Assembly (NCBI RefSeq): GCF_003856525.1 | Contig: NZ_RJVQ01000005.1 | Coordinates: forward strand, 186,001 to 250,000 | Reading direction: 5' to 3' | Origin: Vibrio viridaestus | GTDB taxonomy: Bacteria; Pseudomonadota; Gammaproteobacteria; Enterobacterales; Vibrionaceae | DNA length: 64,000 bases | Notes under the pieces: model-generated | The model's database searches: none | What the model was told of the DNA's origin: nothing | Seen by the model: only the letters and a program-made list of their open reading frames with translations | Shown: positions 35,821-44,509 of the stretch, in pieces | Layout: every line of letters begins with the position of its first letter | How positions within the stretch are numbered: position 1 is the first letter of the stretch | Program-made: the position numbers and the translations under genes

Positions 35821-37317
35821 ATGTCCAATAATATAGATGCAGGTGTAGTAAATAAAGGCTACAACCTAAGATACATATTAGTAATTTGTGCTGTTGCTGC
35901 ACTAGGTGGTTTATTATTAGGTTACGATACAGCGGTAATTTCAGGTGCTATCGGTCCTATCCAAAACTTCTTTGAATTAAGTCCAATTGGCGTTGGTTGG
36001 GCAGTATCTAACGTCGCGATCGGTTGTATCATTGGTGCGTTCATGTCAGGACGTATCGCTGGTGCCTGGGGGCGTAAAAAAGCACTGATTCTTGCTGCAA
36101 TTTTATTCACAATCTCTGCAATCGGTGCTGCTGTAGTAAGCTCTTTCTTCTGGTTCATCGTGTACCGCATGATTGGTGGCGTTGCAGTAGGTATCGCATC
36201 TTCTGTATCTCCAATGTACATGTCAGAAGTATCACCTAAAAAAATTCGTGGTCGCGCACTAAGTTCTCAAAACTTTGCCATCGTATTCGGTCAAGTAGTT
36301 ATCTTCGTTGTTAACTTCTTAATCGCAAAAGGTATGACTCAAGAATGGTTGAACACTGTTGGCTGGCGTATCATGATCGGTTCTGAAGCTATTCCTTGTG
36401 TACTATTCGTAATCGCGTCTTTCTTCATTCCAGAATCTCCACGTTGGTTGGTTATGATGGGTCGTTTTGATGAAGCGAAAAAAGTATTGGGTCGTATCTT
36501 TAATGAAGCTTACGCACCACAAGTAGTTGAAGACATCCGTCGCTCACTACACGAAGAAAAACAAAACCAAGACGAACTTTCTCAACTTAAAGTTCATAAA
36601 GAACGCAAATTCTGGCTCTTTGTATTTGTTGGTGCTGCAATCGTAATCTTCCAACAAGCGAGTGGTGTTAACGTAATCATGTACTTCGCTCCAGTTGTTC
36701 TAGAAAAAGTAACTGGTAACAACGAAGTCGCTCTGTTCTTAACAATCTGGGTTGGTGTAATTCAGTTAGTGGGTACCTTCATCGGTTCTCTACTTATGGA
36801 CAAAGTTGGTCGTGTTCCTCTACTTAAAATTGGTTCAATCGGTGCGTGTGCAGGTCTTCTTTTAACTTCGTACTTCATCTACCAATCAGCAGGTCTTACT
36901 GGTGAAGCGGCTATCCAAGCTGGCTACTGGACTCTACTTGGTATGATGGCGTTCATGATTTGTTTCGCGTTCTCTTGGAGCTTAGGTGCATGGATTGTAG
37001 TTTCAGAAATCTTCCCTAACCGTTATCGTGCTCTAGGTATGTCATTTGCAATCGGTGCTCTTTGGGTAAGTAACTTCCTAATCGGTTTACTATTCCCAGT
37101 AATGAACGACAATGCATGGTTGAATGAACACTTCAAAGGTGCGTTCCCTATGTGGGTATTTGCATTCTTCATGTTAGTTTCTTTCTTCTTCGTACGTCGT
37201 TACCTACCAGAAACAAATGGTATTTCACTAGAAAAAATGGAAGACCACTTTATGGCTAAACATAATGGCGATAAAGAGAGAAAAGCATCAGAAAATATGA
37301 ATAGCGTTAAATTCTAA
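35821..37317 (+). CDS. MFS sugar/inositol:H+ symporter, copy 2 (IolT-like)
   Basis: 498 residues, aligned without gaps to copy 1 over almost the whole length and identical at most positions; differences cluster in the cytoplasmic loop (residues 215-250) and the C-terminal tail. All sugar-porter motifs are kept (GYDTAVISGAIG, PESPRWLVMM, QQASGVNVIMYF). Codon use looks more uniform and optimised than in copy 1, suggesting stronger expression. It has its own 890-base upstream region and its own terminator, so the copies are probably regulated separately or carry different substrates. Confidence 0.9.
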   Translation: MSNNIDAGVVNKGYNLRYILVICAVAALGGLLLGYDTAVISGAIGPIQNFFELSPIGVGWAVSNVAIGCIIGAFMSGRIAGAWGRKKALILAAILFTISAIGAAVVSSFFWFIVYRMIGGVAVGIASSVSPMYMSEVSPKKIRGRALSSQNFAIVFGQVVIFVVNFLIAKGMTQEWLNTVGWRIMIGSEAIPCVLFVIASFFIPESPRWLVMMGRFDEAKKVLGRIFNEAYAPQVVEDIRRSLHEEKQNQDELSQLKVHKERKFWLFVFVGAAIVIFQQASGVNVIMYFAPVVLEKVTGNNEVALFLTIWVGVIQLVGTFIGSLLMDKVGRVPLLKIGSIGACAGLLLTSYFIYQSAGLTGEAAIQAGYWTLLGMMAFMICFAFSWSLGAWIVVSEIFPNRYRALGMSFAIGALWVSNFLIGLLFPVMNDNAWLNEHFKGAFPMWVFAFFMLVSFFFVRRYLPETNGISLEKMEDHFMAKHNGDKERKASENMNSVKF

Positions 37318-37333
37318 TCACTATTCACCAAAC

Positions 37334-37367
37334 AAAAAACAGAGGTTTATATGCCTCTGTTTTTTTA
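37334..37367 (+). terminator. Rho-independent terminator
   Basis: AACAGAGG pairs with CCTCTGTT (8-base loop), followed by six or more T, after symporter copy 2. Confidence 0.88.
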
Positions 37368-37733
37368 TTGAGCTACAGTCATCTTAATTCCTATTTTCAA
37401 AACGTTATCTTGCGTCTGAAAAGTAAGATTCAAGATATTACTTATTGCTACGAACAAACTTTAACCACGCTATAAATATGTCTATTTAAGCTCAAAAATA
37501 AATTGTCTTCAATGCACCCCATCATTACTAATATGCTAATTCAACACAAAAATCATCTCCCCGATATAATTTTGAGGAAAAGTTAACTCTCTCAAGATAT
37601 TATGTGACAGCATCCCGTTTATTCGCCTTTCCAACTTCTCTTGATTTCAATTTTCCTTGATACTAGACATAAATATTTCATATTAACTCTCCGTCATTTC
37701 AATATGTTAGAGTTCTCAGCTACGGGGTAAAAA
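37368..37733. other. Upstream region of LacI regulator A
   Basis: About 365 bases without a gene between the symporter terminator and the LacI-type gene. No match to the three recurrent palindromes of this region was found; a GGGGTAAAAA ribosome site precedes ATG 37734. Confidence 0.4.
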
Positions 37734-38786
37734 ATGGTCAACAAAGATAACTCGTCGACAAAAAGATCCACGATTGCAGATGTCGCTGAACTTGCGAACG
37801 TCAGTGTTGCAACAGTAGACCGAGTAATCAATGGCAGAGCAATCGTAAGTGAGAAAACGACTAAGAAAGTATTGCAAGCTGCAAAAGAGCTAAACTTTCG
37901 TGCGACTCGTCTAATTCACGACTCACTAGTCAACAATGTCAGAGTTTGCGTCGCTGGTGTGATTCTGCAGGGTAAAGATAAACCTTTCTATCGTTTACTT
38001 GGCGAAGAACTCAAGCAAGCAAACGAGCTATTCCAGGGACGTTGTCGACTTGAAATATGCTATCTAGATGACTTGTCCAACAGTTCGATGTGTGAAGCAA
38101 TTACCCGAATGGCGAGTTACTGTCACGTCATTGGAATTGTTTCTGCAGATCACCCTCAAATTAATGACACTATTAAAGCAGTCTCAGAGCAAGGTGTTTC
38201 CGTCTTTACGTTGCTCAGTGAAGTCAGTTCTCCTTACGTGACAACACACATCGGCGTAGATGCACGTAAACTAGGCAGAACGGCTGGATGGTATATTGGT
38301 AACCTGACAAAATCTGCTGGGCCTGTTGGCCTCATCATTGGTAGTCATCGTTATCTGTGCCAAGAGACATATGAAGTTGGTTTTAGAACCTATATTCGCG
38401 AAAAATGTCACGATCTCAATATCGTCGATGCTGTTGTGAGCCTAGAAAACTCCGAACTTGCTAAACAAGCTACAGAGGAGTTACTCAGCCGTTATCCGGA
38501 TATTGTGGCCATATATTGTGCCGGTGGTGGTATCGAAGGTGTGATAGAAGCATTGAGGTTCAATAAGCTCCCTCAGAAAGTAACCGTTGTGTGTAATGAG
38601 CTTACTGAAGTAACAGCAGAAGCATTGAGAGACGGTACACTCGATATAGTAATGTCATGTAGAAGACCTGCACTTTCACAGCAGTTCATCAAAGCAGCGA
38701 TAGACATTCACAATAACAAAGATAAGTACACGCCAGCTGCACATGACATTCCAGTAGAAATATTCTGCAGCGAGAATTGCATATAG
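37734..38786 (+). CDS. LacI-family transcriptional regulator A
   Basis: 350 residues. HTH: STIADVAELANVSVATVDRVINGRAIVSEKTTKKVLQAA; the hinge region is atypical (LNFRATRLIHDSLVNN). The C-terminal half resembles periplasmic sugar-binding domains of the ribose/inositol type (RVCVAGVILQGKDKPFYRLL, TTHIGVDARKLGRTAGWYI, IYCAGGGIEGVIEAL). It should bind DNA as a dimer and respond to inositol or a related ligand. It is monocistronic. Its first HTH residues (SVATVDRVIN) differ from LacI regulator B, so it probably reads another operator, perhaps the ATGATARAATCTATCAW element. Confidence 0.9.
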   Translation: MVNKDNSSTKRSTIADVAELANVSVATVDRVINGRAIVSEKTTKKVLQAAKELNFRATRLIHDSLVNNVRVCVAGVILQGKDKPFYRLLGEELKQANELFQGRCRLEICYLDDLSNSSMCEAITRMASYCHVIGIVSADHPQINDTIKAVSEQGVSVFTLLSEVSSPYVTTHIGVDARKLGRTAGWYIGNLTKSAGPVGLIIGSHRYLCQETYEVGFRTYIREKCHDLNIVDAVVSLENSELAKQATEELLSRYPDIVAIYCAGGGIEGVIEALRFNKLPQKVTVVCNELTEVTAEALRDGTLDIVMSCRRPALSQQFIKAAIDIHNNKDKYTPAAHDIPVEIFCSENCI

Positions 38787-38814
38787 TCGCTTAAAACCAT
38801 CGAGCATTCCATAT

Positions 38815-38853
38815 AAAGGGCGGTAATACTTATAAAGCATCACCGCCCTTTTG
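38815..38853 (+). terminator. Rho-independent terminator
   Basis: AAAGGGCGGT pairs with ACCGCCCTTT across a 17-base loop, followed by TGTG; it ends the LacI regulator A transcript. Confidence 0.7.
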
Positions 38854-38893
38854 TGTCATAGTTATCGCGACAAAATAAGATTCTCTTCGCCAA

Positions 38894-38926
38894 GAAAAAA
38901 GGCTGACCATTATTGGCCAGCCTTTC
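38894..38926 (-). terminator. Rho-independent terminator of the TIM-barrel gene
   Basis: On the minus strand AAAGGCTGGCC pairs with GGTCAGCCTTT around AATAAT and is followed by six T. It lies 20 bases after the stop of the isomerase-like gene. Confidence 0.85.
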
Positions 38927-38946
38927 CTTATATTCTTAACTAAGAA

Positions 38947-39885
38947 TTATTGGCTGATAGTTGCTTTAAGAGCATCAATAGATGTTTCAACACCAGCTTC
39001 AACTGTCATTGTAAGGTCTTCCATTTCTAGAGAAACGTCACCGTTGTAACCCATCATATGTACAACTGAGAAGAACTCTTTCCACCACTGAAGATCTTTA
39101 CCACAACCAACAGCTACATAGTTCCATGTACGATCCGCGCTTTCTTCAACTGGGCGAGGTTCTAGAAGACCATCAACATCAGCAAGACCACGTTCGATAC
39201 GAGCATCTTTACCGTGAACATGGAAGATACAACCTTTAAGAGCACGCGCTGCTGCAATTGGGTCTGCACCAAGAATCATCATGTGAGATGGGTCTAGGTT
39301 AATACCAATCATAGGACCAACTGCTTCTCTTAGTTTTAGAAGAGTCGATGCACTCCAAACCATTGTGCCTGGGAATTCTTCAATAGCAATTTGCTCAACA
39401 CCACATTTTTTACAGTGATCAGCAAACTCTTTCCAGAATTTGATTGTTACTTCCCATTGGTATTCATATGCAGGTGCCATGAACGCAGGCCAAGAAACGG
39501 TAGAAGTGATCCAGTTAGGAGTTGTATCTTCTGGAGAACCAGCAGGTAGACCAGCCATAGCAACAAGTTTTTTCACGCCAAGTTTGCCAGCAAGAGTCGC
39601 ACAGTCGTACATGCTTTTAGCGTATTCTTCGCCTGTAGCAGATGGCCAAGTTGGGTTACAAGAAGTGTTTAAAGCTGAAATACGCATACCACGTTTTTCT
39701 AGTTCAGCTTGGAATTCTTGTAGCTTGGTTTCATCTGTTAGCAATTCTTGAGTGTTAACGTGCTTACGAGCACCCCAACCACCAGCAGTCATTTCAACTG
39801 CATCTAAACCTAGTGACTTTACTTTGTCCAACATTGCTGGGAAAGAAAGATCTGCATATACATCAGTACAAATTGCTAGTTTCAT
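38947..39885 (-). CDS. Sugar phosphate isomerase/epimerase-type TIM barrel
   Basis: 312 residues of the xylose-isomerase-like (AP_endonuc_2) family. Metal-ligand positions are suggested by IAIEEFPG, GINLDPSHM, FHVHGKD and VSLEMEDL. In inositol clusters such proteins serve as IolI/IolH (inosose or keto-inositol isomerase) or IolE (inosose dehydratase). This one lacks the usual IolE opening (A-P-I-G-W) and starts MKLAICTDVYADLSF, so I favour an IolI/IolH-like isomerase. As no other IolE candidate lies in the window, a dehydratase role cannot be excluded. It is divergent from LacI regulator B over two LacI-type operators. Confidence 0.8.
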   Translation of the reverse strand: MKLAICTDVYADLSFPAMLDKVKSLGLDAVEMTAGGWGARKHVNTQELLTDETKLQEFQAELEKRGMRISALNTSCNPTWPSATGEEYAKSMYDCATLAGKLGVKKLVAMAGLPAGSPEDTTPNWITSTVSWPAFMAPAYEYQWEVTIKFWKEFADHCKKCGVEQIAIEEFPGTMVWSASTLLKLREAVGPMIGINLDPSHMMILGADPIAAARALKGCIFHVHGKDARIERGLADVDGLLEPRPVEESADRTWNYVAVGCGKDLQWWKEFFSVVHMMGYNGDVSLEMEDLTMTVEAGVETSIDALKATISQ

Positions 39886-40089
39886 GTGTTCTATCCTTAT
39901 ATTTTTGTAGTAACGTCGTTATTGGTAACTAATTTTTTTAATTACTTTCACTGCTACGTTATCAATAGTGATTAGTCGCCAGTGCTTAAGAGCACAAACA
40001 ATAGTCAATTACTTCATGGGCAGATGAACTAATGAACTTTATATCATCACGAGTCTGTAGCGCAGCGAAGTTGTGACTTTCACTTCACA

Positions 40090-40105
40090 TTGCACTCGGT
40101 TGCAT
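40090..40105. promoter_or_regulatory. LacI-type operator, copy 2
   Basis: TTGCACTCGGTTGCAT, the reverse orientation of the TGCAACCGAGTGCAA motif, with one end base changed. It is 31 bases (about three turns) from the next copy, on the same DNA face. Confidence 0.65.
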
Positions 40106-40120
40106 CTTTTTGCAAAAAAA

Positions 40121-40136
40121 TTGCAACCGAGTGCAA
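40121..40136. promoter_or_regulatory. LacI-type operator, copy 3
   Basis: TTGCAACCGAGTGCAA differs in one base from the site upstream of iolG (32196). It lies 120 bases before the LacI regulator B start, so autoregulation is likely. Confidence 0.7.
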
Positions 40137-40255
40137 ATTGGATTTTAAAAAAAATCGAGTCAATCATGTATTTAAAATAATCTAAATGCTCTTGCTCTCG
40201 ACAGACGCTATAATGCTCCACATACTAAGAAACTGTCAACGCAAATACGATACTC

Positions 40256-41284
40256 ATGAAAGAAAATTTAACTACAGTCACAAAACAAAAAGTCACCGCA
40301 AAAGAAGTCGCAGAATTAGCTGGTGTGTCGAAGTGGACAGTCTCTCGAGCGTTTACCAAAGGGGCCTCAATCTCCGAGACAAGTTTAAAGCGAGTACTTG
40401 AAGCTGCCGATACTTTAGGCTACAAACCTAACCTTTTGGCACGTAGTTTGACCAAAAAGAAGACCAACATGATAGGTGTTCTTGTTGCCGAATTAGACAC
40501 ACCAAATGTGCTTGCCGTTTTTGATGAACTATCGTCTCAACTACAGATGAAAGGCCTCATTTCTTTGGTCCTAAATGTCAACACTGCAACTGACTATAAC
40601 AATGCTCTTTCGCTCGTAGATCAGTTTCAAGTCGATGGAATTATTTTCCTCGGTACTGAGCTTCCACAGGAAATTATTGAGAAGAATGTTCAACATATTC
40701 CTCTTATCTCTCTTTATCGAAATAGTGATATCCCTAGTGTCCAGGCCGTGAGTACTGATGGCTATTCCGCGGGAAGAGATGTGGGAAGCCTCTTTGTCTC
40801 TCTGGGGTACAAACGCATTGCTTACATGGCTGGCCCAAGTAAAAAGTCGACCGGACTTATGCGTTGTGATGGTATGGTTTCGATGCTTCATGAGCATGGA
40901 CTAAAGCTTGAAGATCGCTACGAAATGAAACACTTTAGCCGTAAAGTTGCTTATGAGTTTATGAATAACTACCTAGCTTCTACGAAGCCAGAAGATAGAG
41001 TCGAGGCCATTTTCTGTGAAAGCGATATTCTTGCTATTGGTGTAATAGATGCTCTTAGGTACAACAATGTCGATCGTAGTATCGCCGTTGTAGGCTTTGA
41101 TGATATTGATTTGGCAGGTTCACCAAGTTATAACCTGACAACGTGTCGCCAACAACTTAAGCCTTTGGTGCGAGAATCAATTAAACGCTTAAAACCAAAT
41201 CAAAATCAACCGAAAACTTTACTGATGCCAAGTGAATTTATTCTGAGACATTCTCATCTAAGAATCCCTCTGAACAAAAAATAG
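40256..41284 (+). CDS. LacI-family transcriptional regulator B
   Basis: 342 residues. HTH and hinge are canonical (VTAKEVAELAGVSKWTVSRAFTKGASISETSLKRVLEAADTLGYKPNLLARSL). The effector domain shows IGVLVAELDTPNVLAVFDELS, VDGIIFLGTELP and VVGFDDIDLAGSPSYNLTTCRQ. The operator pair at 40090 and 40121 and the matching site at iolG make this the best candidate for the repressor of TTGCA-N6-TGCAA sites. It would link iolG and the TIM-barrel gene. Ligand probably inositol or an early intermediate; this is inference. Confidence 0.9.
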   Translation: MKENLTTVTKQKVTAKEVAELAGVSKWTVSRAFTKGASISETSLKRVLEAADTLGYKPNLLARSLTKKKTNMIGVLVAELDTPNVLAVFDELSSQLQMKGLISLVLNVNTATDYNNALSLVDQFQVDGIIFLGTELPQEIIEKNVQHIPLISLYRNSDIPSVQAVSTDGYSAGRDVGSLFVSLGYKRIAYMAGPSKKSTGLMRCDGMVSMLHEHGLKLEDRYEMKHFSRKVAYEFMNNYLASTKPEDRVEAIFCESDILAIGVIDALRYNNVDRSIAVVGFDDIDLAGSPSYNLTTCRQQLKPLVRESIKRLKPNQNQPKTLLMPSEFILRHSHLRIPLNKK

Positions 41285-41296
41285 AACCAACAGTTA

Positions 41297-42055
41297 TCAT
41301 ACCATGACACCATCGTATACGAGCTTCAAGCCTGACAACAAAAGGAAAAGGTAGCATAATGCGTATATCTTTTCCTGACTCACACGGTATAAGAGCCAGA
41401 CACCTAATTTCACACCAATTGGGGCAAATGGGATAAGAACTAGCGACGTTAACAGATTTTTAGCATCAAACTCCCCTGCAAGAAAATAGGGAATGAGTTT
41501 GAAAAAATTCACAACACCAAAAAATACCGCCATAGACGCTATTAGGGTCACCTTCTCCAATCTTAAAGGCAAAAGATAAATACTTAATGGACCACCGCCA
41601 GCATGGATAGCCGTACTAGAAAATCCACTTAATAAGCTCCAGAAGGCACCAGAGAACCTTCCCTGCTCTTTTTTCATCTCGTCCCTGTGGGTTATTTTTT
41701 CGAATACGTGCTGAAGGAAGAAGATGATCGACAAGGCACCAATCAATATTTTGAATTCTTTTTCAGGAAGTGTCTGCATCACGACTCCTGCGATTGCTAC
41801 ACCGACTATTGCGCTTGGTAACAGTTTTCTAAGTAACGAATAGTCCGCATTTCGATAATGCTGCTTAATCGCCAGTACGTCCATAATACACAATATTGGC
41901 AGCAATATTGCGGCTGCCTGAATCGGTGCAATCGTCAAAGCCATTAGCGGGACAGAAATAATACCCAAAGCACCACCAAGTCCACCCTTACCGATCCCGA
42001 ATATGATTACCGCAGGTATTGCAGCAACGTAAAACCAAATATCAGTAACAATCAT
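41297..42055 (-). CDS. TSUP (TauE/SafE) family permease
   Basis: 252 residues, seven to eight membrane segments. The opening FGIGKGGLGGALGIISVPLMAL is the family signature, and the repeat GFSSTAIHAGGGPLSIYLLPLRL starts the second half. Members export or import sulfonates, sulfite or organic anions. It lies 13 bases from the convergent LacI gene and downstream of the iolC-J fusion on the same strand, but the terminator at 42068 separates them. In this setting it might export an acid made from inositol. Confidence 0.88.
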   Translation of the reverse strand: MIVTDIWFYVAAIPAVIIFGIGKGGLGGALGIISVPLMALTIAPIQAAAILLPILCIMDVLAIKQHYRNADYSLLRKLLPSAIVGVAIAGVVMQTLPEKEFKILIGALSIIFFLQHVFEKITHRDEMKKEQGRFSGAFWSLLSGFSSTAIHAGGGPLSIYLLPLRLEKVTLIASMAVFFGVVNFFKLIPYFLAGEFDAKNLLTSLVLIPFAPIGVKLGVWLLYRVSQEKIYALCYLFLLLSGLKLVYDGVMV

Positions 42056-42067
42056 AACGACGCCCTT

Positions 42068-42095
42068 AAAAAAAAAGCACCCGGGACAGGGTGCT
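42068..42095 (-). terminator. Rho-independent terminator of the iolC-J transcript
   Basis: On the minus strand AGCACCC pairs with GGGTGCT around a 6-base loop and is followed by eight T. It lies between the iolC-J stop and the TSUP start. Another hairpin (42241-42275, CCTATATCC-type stem) lacks a T-run. Confidence 0.82.
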
Positions 42096-42283
42096 AAAAC
42101 TCGACAAAGACAGATCGGGGGTCAACCTAATTGTAGGTCAGCATCTGTAGCCAAGTATCCAAACAAAAGGAACTTTAAAACAATGAAACAACGAAACAAA
42201 ACCCTAATTAATTTCCAGAACTTGAAGACCAGGTTCTGTGGAGGGGATATAGGGGGTTAGCCTATATCCTCCCCCATTCTTAA

Positions 42284-44194
42284 TTACCCACGGTTACGCC
42301 ATAGGCCAATTAAGTTATGGTAGTTAGCTTTGATTTGGTCGATGAACTGACGATCATCAACTTTACCCGCTAACCATTGGCGAGAAGGCTCACCAAATAG
42401 AGTACGACCAACAGCGAAGCCTTTAACGATGCTCTGACCTGCTGCGTTGTCGAAACCACGTTGTAGCTCTTCTTGTGGTGCATCAAGACCTAGAAGAACA
42501 ACACCGCGACAGTATGGGTCGTTTTCAGTTACAACTTCAGTAACTTCAGCCCAAGTTGCTTTCTCTTGAGAAGGTAGTTTCCACCAGTCTGGTTTGATAC
42601 CTAGAGAGTACAAGCGTTTTAGAGATTCAACGTATAGACGGCCGCCATCTGAATCCACACCTTTTGGAAGGATGATTTCAAGCAACAATTCGTGACCAGA
42701 TTTGCAAGCAGCTTGATATACTTCTGTTAGAAGTTCTTCTTGCTCTGTACGAATAGCTTCTTCATCTTCTGGATTGTAGAAGCACAGACACTTGATGATG
42801 TGCTCTGATGGCCAATCAATTAGTTGAGAACCGATATTACCGTGCTCTAGACGAAGAGGACGTGAGCTTGGCATTTCGATTGGACGACCAATCCACCAGC
42901 CTTTACCTGTAACGTCGTTAAGAACGTCTTGACCAAATGTGCTATCACATAGAAGACCGCATTTACCTTGAAGACCTGCTTCTTGTTCAACTTCGTAGTG
43001 AGCTTGAAGAATCAGTTTTTTCAGAGGTTTGATTTTCGCAACATCAGCACCTGCCGCTTCGCACATTTCAACGAATTGTGCACGGTGGTCATACGCCATG
43101 ATGCATAGGTCATCCCATGGACCTACTTTACGAGTAGTAACACGGTGTAAGTGATTCAGTTCAGTATCTAAGTCTGGACGAGGAACCGATTCTGCGCGAG
43201 CTAGATAGTTGTCTAGTTCAACTTTAGTTGGCATTGCAGGAGCACAGCCGTGACGAGATACAACTAGTGCACCACATGCGTTAGCGTATGCACACGCTTT
43301 TTCCCAACCTTCGTCGTTTAGGTAACCACGTAGAAGACCAGACATAAATGCATCGCCAGCGCCTAGAACGTTAAGAACGTCTACACGTACACCAGTAATG
43401 GTTAGACCTTCGTCCAATGTTTCTGGAATGGCTTCTGGATATACAGAACAACCTAGTGCACCACGTTTACAAACAAATGTTGCATCAGATACTTTACGAA
43501 CGTTTTTAAGCGCTTGAACTGTGTCAGTAGAACCACCAGAGATGTGGAACTCTTCTTCAGTACCAACGATTACATCAAACAATCCAAGAACTTCTTGTAG
43601 ATCTTCAGTTACTTTATCAGACTCAATGAAACGAGTTTCGCCATCACCTAGACCAGTTAGGCCCCAAAGAACAGGACGGTAGTCAATATCTAGTGCCGTT
43701 TTAACACCGTTACGACGTGCGTATTTAAGTGCAGTCAAAACTGCTTCACGAGTTTTAGGGTTAGATAGGTGAGTACCTGTGATAGCAAGACAACGTGCTG
43801 AAGCAATATATTCTTCAGTAAAGTCATCTTTGGAGATTGCCATATCAGCACAGTTATCACGGTAGAAGATTAGAGGGAAAGTATCTTCATCTTTAATACC
43901 TAGGATTACTAGAGCTGTAAGGCGTTCGCTATCTTTGATAAGGAAGCTAGTGTCACAACCTACGCGTTCTAGTTCTTCTTTTAAGAAACGGCCATTATGT
44001 TCATCACCTACTCTCGCAAGCATAGATGATTTAAGACCTTGTACCGCGGTTCCGTATGCTACGTTACCTGAAGAACCACCTAGGTACTTATTGAAAGAAG
44101 TCATGTCTTCTAGACGAGAACCAACTTGTTGACCATATAAGTCAATCGCTACTCGTCCCATACAAATTACATCAAATTTTTTCTTGCTATTCAC
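42284..44194 (-). CDS. iolC: Bifunctional 5-dehydro-2-deoxygluconokinase / DUF2090 aldolase (IolC-IolJ fusion)
   Basis: 636 residues. The first 330 or so are a PfkB kinase: CMGRVAIDLYGQQVGSRLED, YLGGSSGNVAYGTAV, and the catalytic GAGDAFMSGLLRGYLN. From about 350 the DUF2090 barrel follows (WDDLCIMAYDHRAQFVEMC, then ILPKGVDSDGGRLYVESLKRLY, GFAVGRTLFGEPSRQW). The kinase phosphorylates 2-deoxy-5-keto-gluconate, and the second half is thought to split the product into dihydroxyacetone phosphate and malonate semialdehyde. The fusion is known in several proteobacteria. A GAAA-N6-TTTC site lies about 120 bases upstream. Confidence 0.93.
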   Translation of the reverse strand: MNSKKKFDVICMGRVAIDLYGQQVGSRLEDMTSFNKYLGGSSGNVAYGTAVQGLKSSMLARVGDEHNGRFLKEELERVGCDTSFLIKDSERLTALVILGIKDEDTFPLIFYRDNCADMAISKDDFTEEYIASARCLAITGTHLSNPKTREAVLTALKYARRNGVKTALDIDYRPVLWGLTGLGDGETRFIESDKVTEDLQEVLGLFDVIVGTEEEFHISGGSTDTVQALKNVRKVSDATFVCKRGALGCSVYPEAIPETLDEGLTITGVRVDVLNVLGAGDAFMSGLLRGYLNDEGWEKACAYANACGALVVSRHGCAPAMPTKVELDNYLARAESVPRPDLDTELNHLHRVTTRKVGPWDDLCIMAYDHRAQFVEMCEAAGADVAKIKPLKKLILQAHYEVEQEAGLQGKCGLLCDSTFGQDVLNDVTGKGWWIGRPIEMPSSRPLRLEHGNIGSQLIDWPSEHIIKCLCFYNPEDEEAIRTEQEELLTEVYQAACKSGHELLLEIILPKGVDSDGGRLYVESLKRLYSLGIKPDWWKLPSQEKATWAEVTEVVTENDPYCRGVVLLGLDAPQEELQRGFDNAAGQSIVKGFAVGRTLFGEPSRQWLAGKVDDRQFIDQIKANYHNLIGLWRNRG

Positions 44195-44311
44195 TTTTCG
44201 CTCCTCGGCGGCTACAGCCTAATGTCGATAACATGATTTTGTTCATCTGTATTGCGATTATAGATGCAGAAAATTATAGCCCTGCACTAATCATTTCAAT
44301 AATGACTTTAT

Positions 44312-44329
44312 ACGAAATATACGTTTCAA
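44312..44329. promoter_or_regulatory. Putative RpiR operator upstream of iolC-J
   Basis: ACGAAATATACGTTTCAA: the GAAA-N6-TTTC core shared with 27881, 29690 and 46653. It lies about 120 bases before the iolC-J start on the minus strand. Confidence 0.5.
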
Positions 44330-44424
44330 ATTCAAGCAAAAAGACAATGTTTATTCCGTATTGTGATCTAAATGGAATTTTAGTGCTGAAACAAAAAATA
44401 ATGTTAAAAAACATTTATTTATGC

Positions 44425-44466
44425 AAAAAAGCCTCGCACGGGAAACGACAACCCGAGAGCGAGGCC
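44425..44466 (-). terminator. Rho-independent terminator of iolD
   Basis: On the minus strand GCCTCGC and GCGAGGC, plus inner CGGG/CCCG, form a stem with a T-run of six, about 45 bases past the iolD stop. Confidence 0.85.
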
Positions 44467-44509
44467 AAATACTAGTAAAGCTATAATTTTAATTATATTG
44501 GGGGTTCAA

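Larger units (their letters stand above)
39886..40255. other. Divergent promoter region with paired LacI operators
   Basis: 370 bases between the TIM-barrel gene and LacI regulator B. It contains two TTGCA-N6-TGCAA-type palindromes at 40090 and 40121 and AT-rich promoter stretches on both sides. No gene is seen. Confidence 0.6.
44195..44509. other. Region between iolD and iolC-J
   Basis: 315 bases without a supported gene. It contains the iolD terminator (44425-44466) and a GAAA-N6-TTTC site (44312-44329) placed to control iolC-J. An 80-codon plus-strand ORF here has no ribosome site and overlaps both. Confidence 0.6.

Noticed and set aside
38947-39885. Naming the TIM-barrel gene iolE
   Set aside because: It lacks the usual IolE N-terminal motif; the superfamily also holds isomerases IolI and IolH, so no symbol is given.
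42241-42275. Stem-loop after iolC-J as its terminator
   Set aside because: A good stem, but no T-run on the minus strand; the hairpin at 42068-42095 with eight T is the better terminator.
44233-44475. 80-codon plus-strand ORF between iolC-J and iolD
   Set aside because: It overlaps the iolD terminator and an RpiR-type site, has no ribosome site and no recognisable family.
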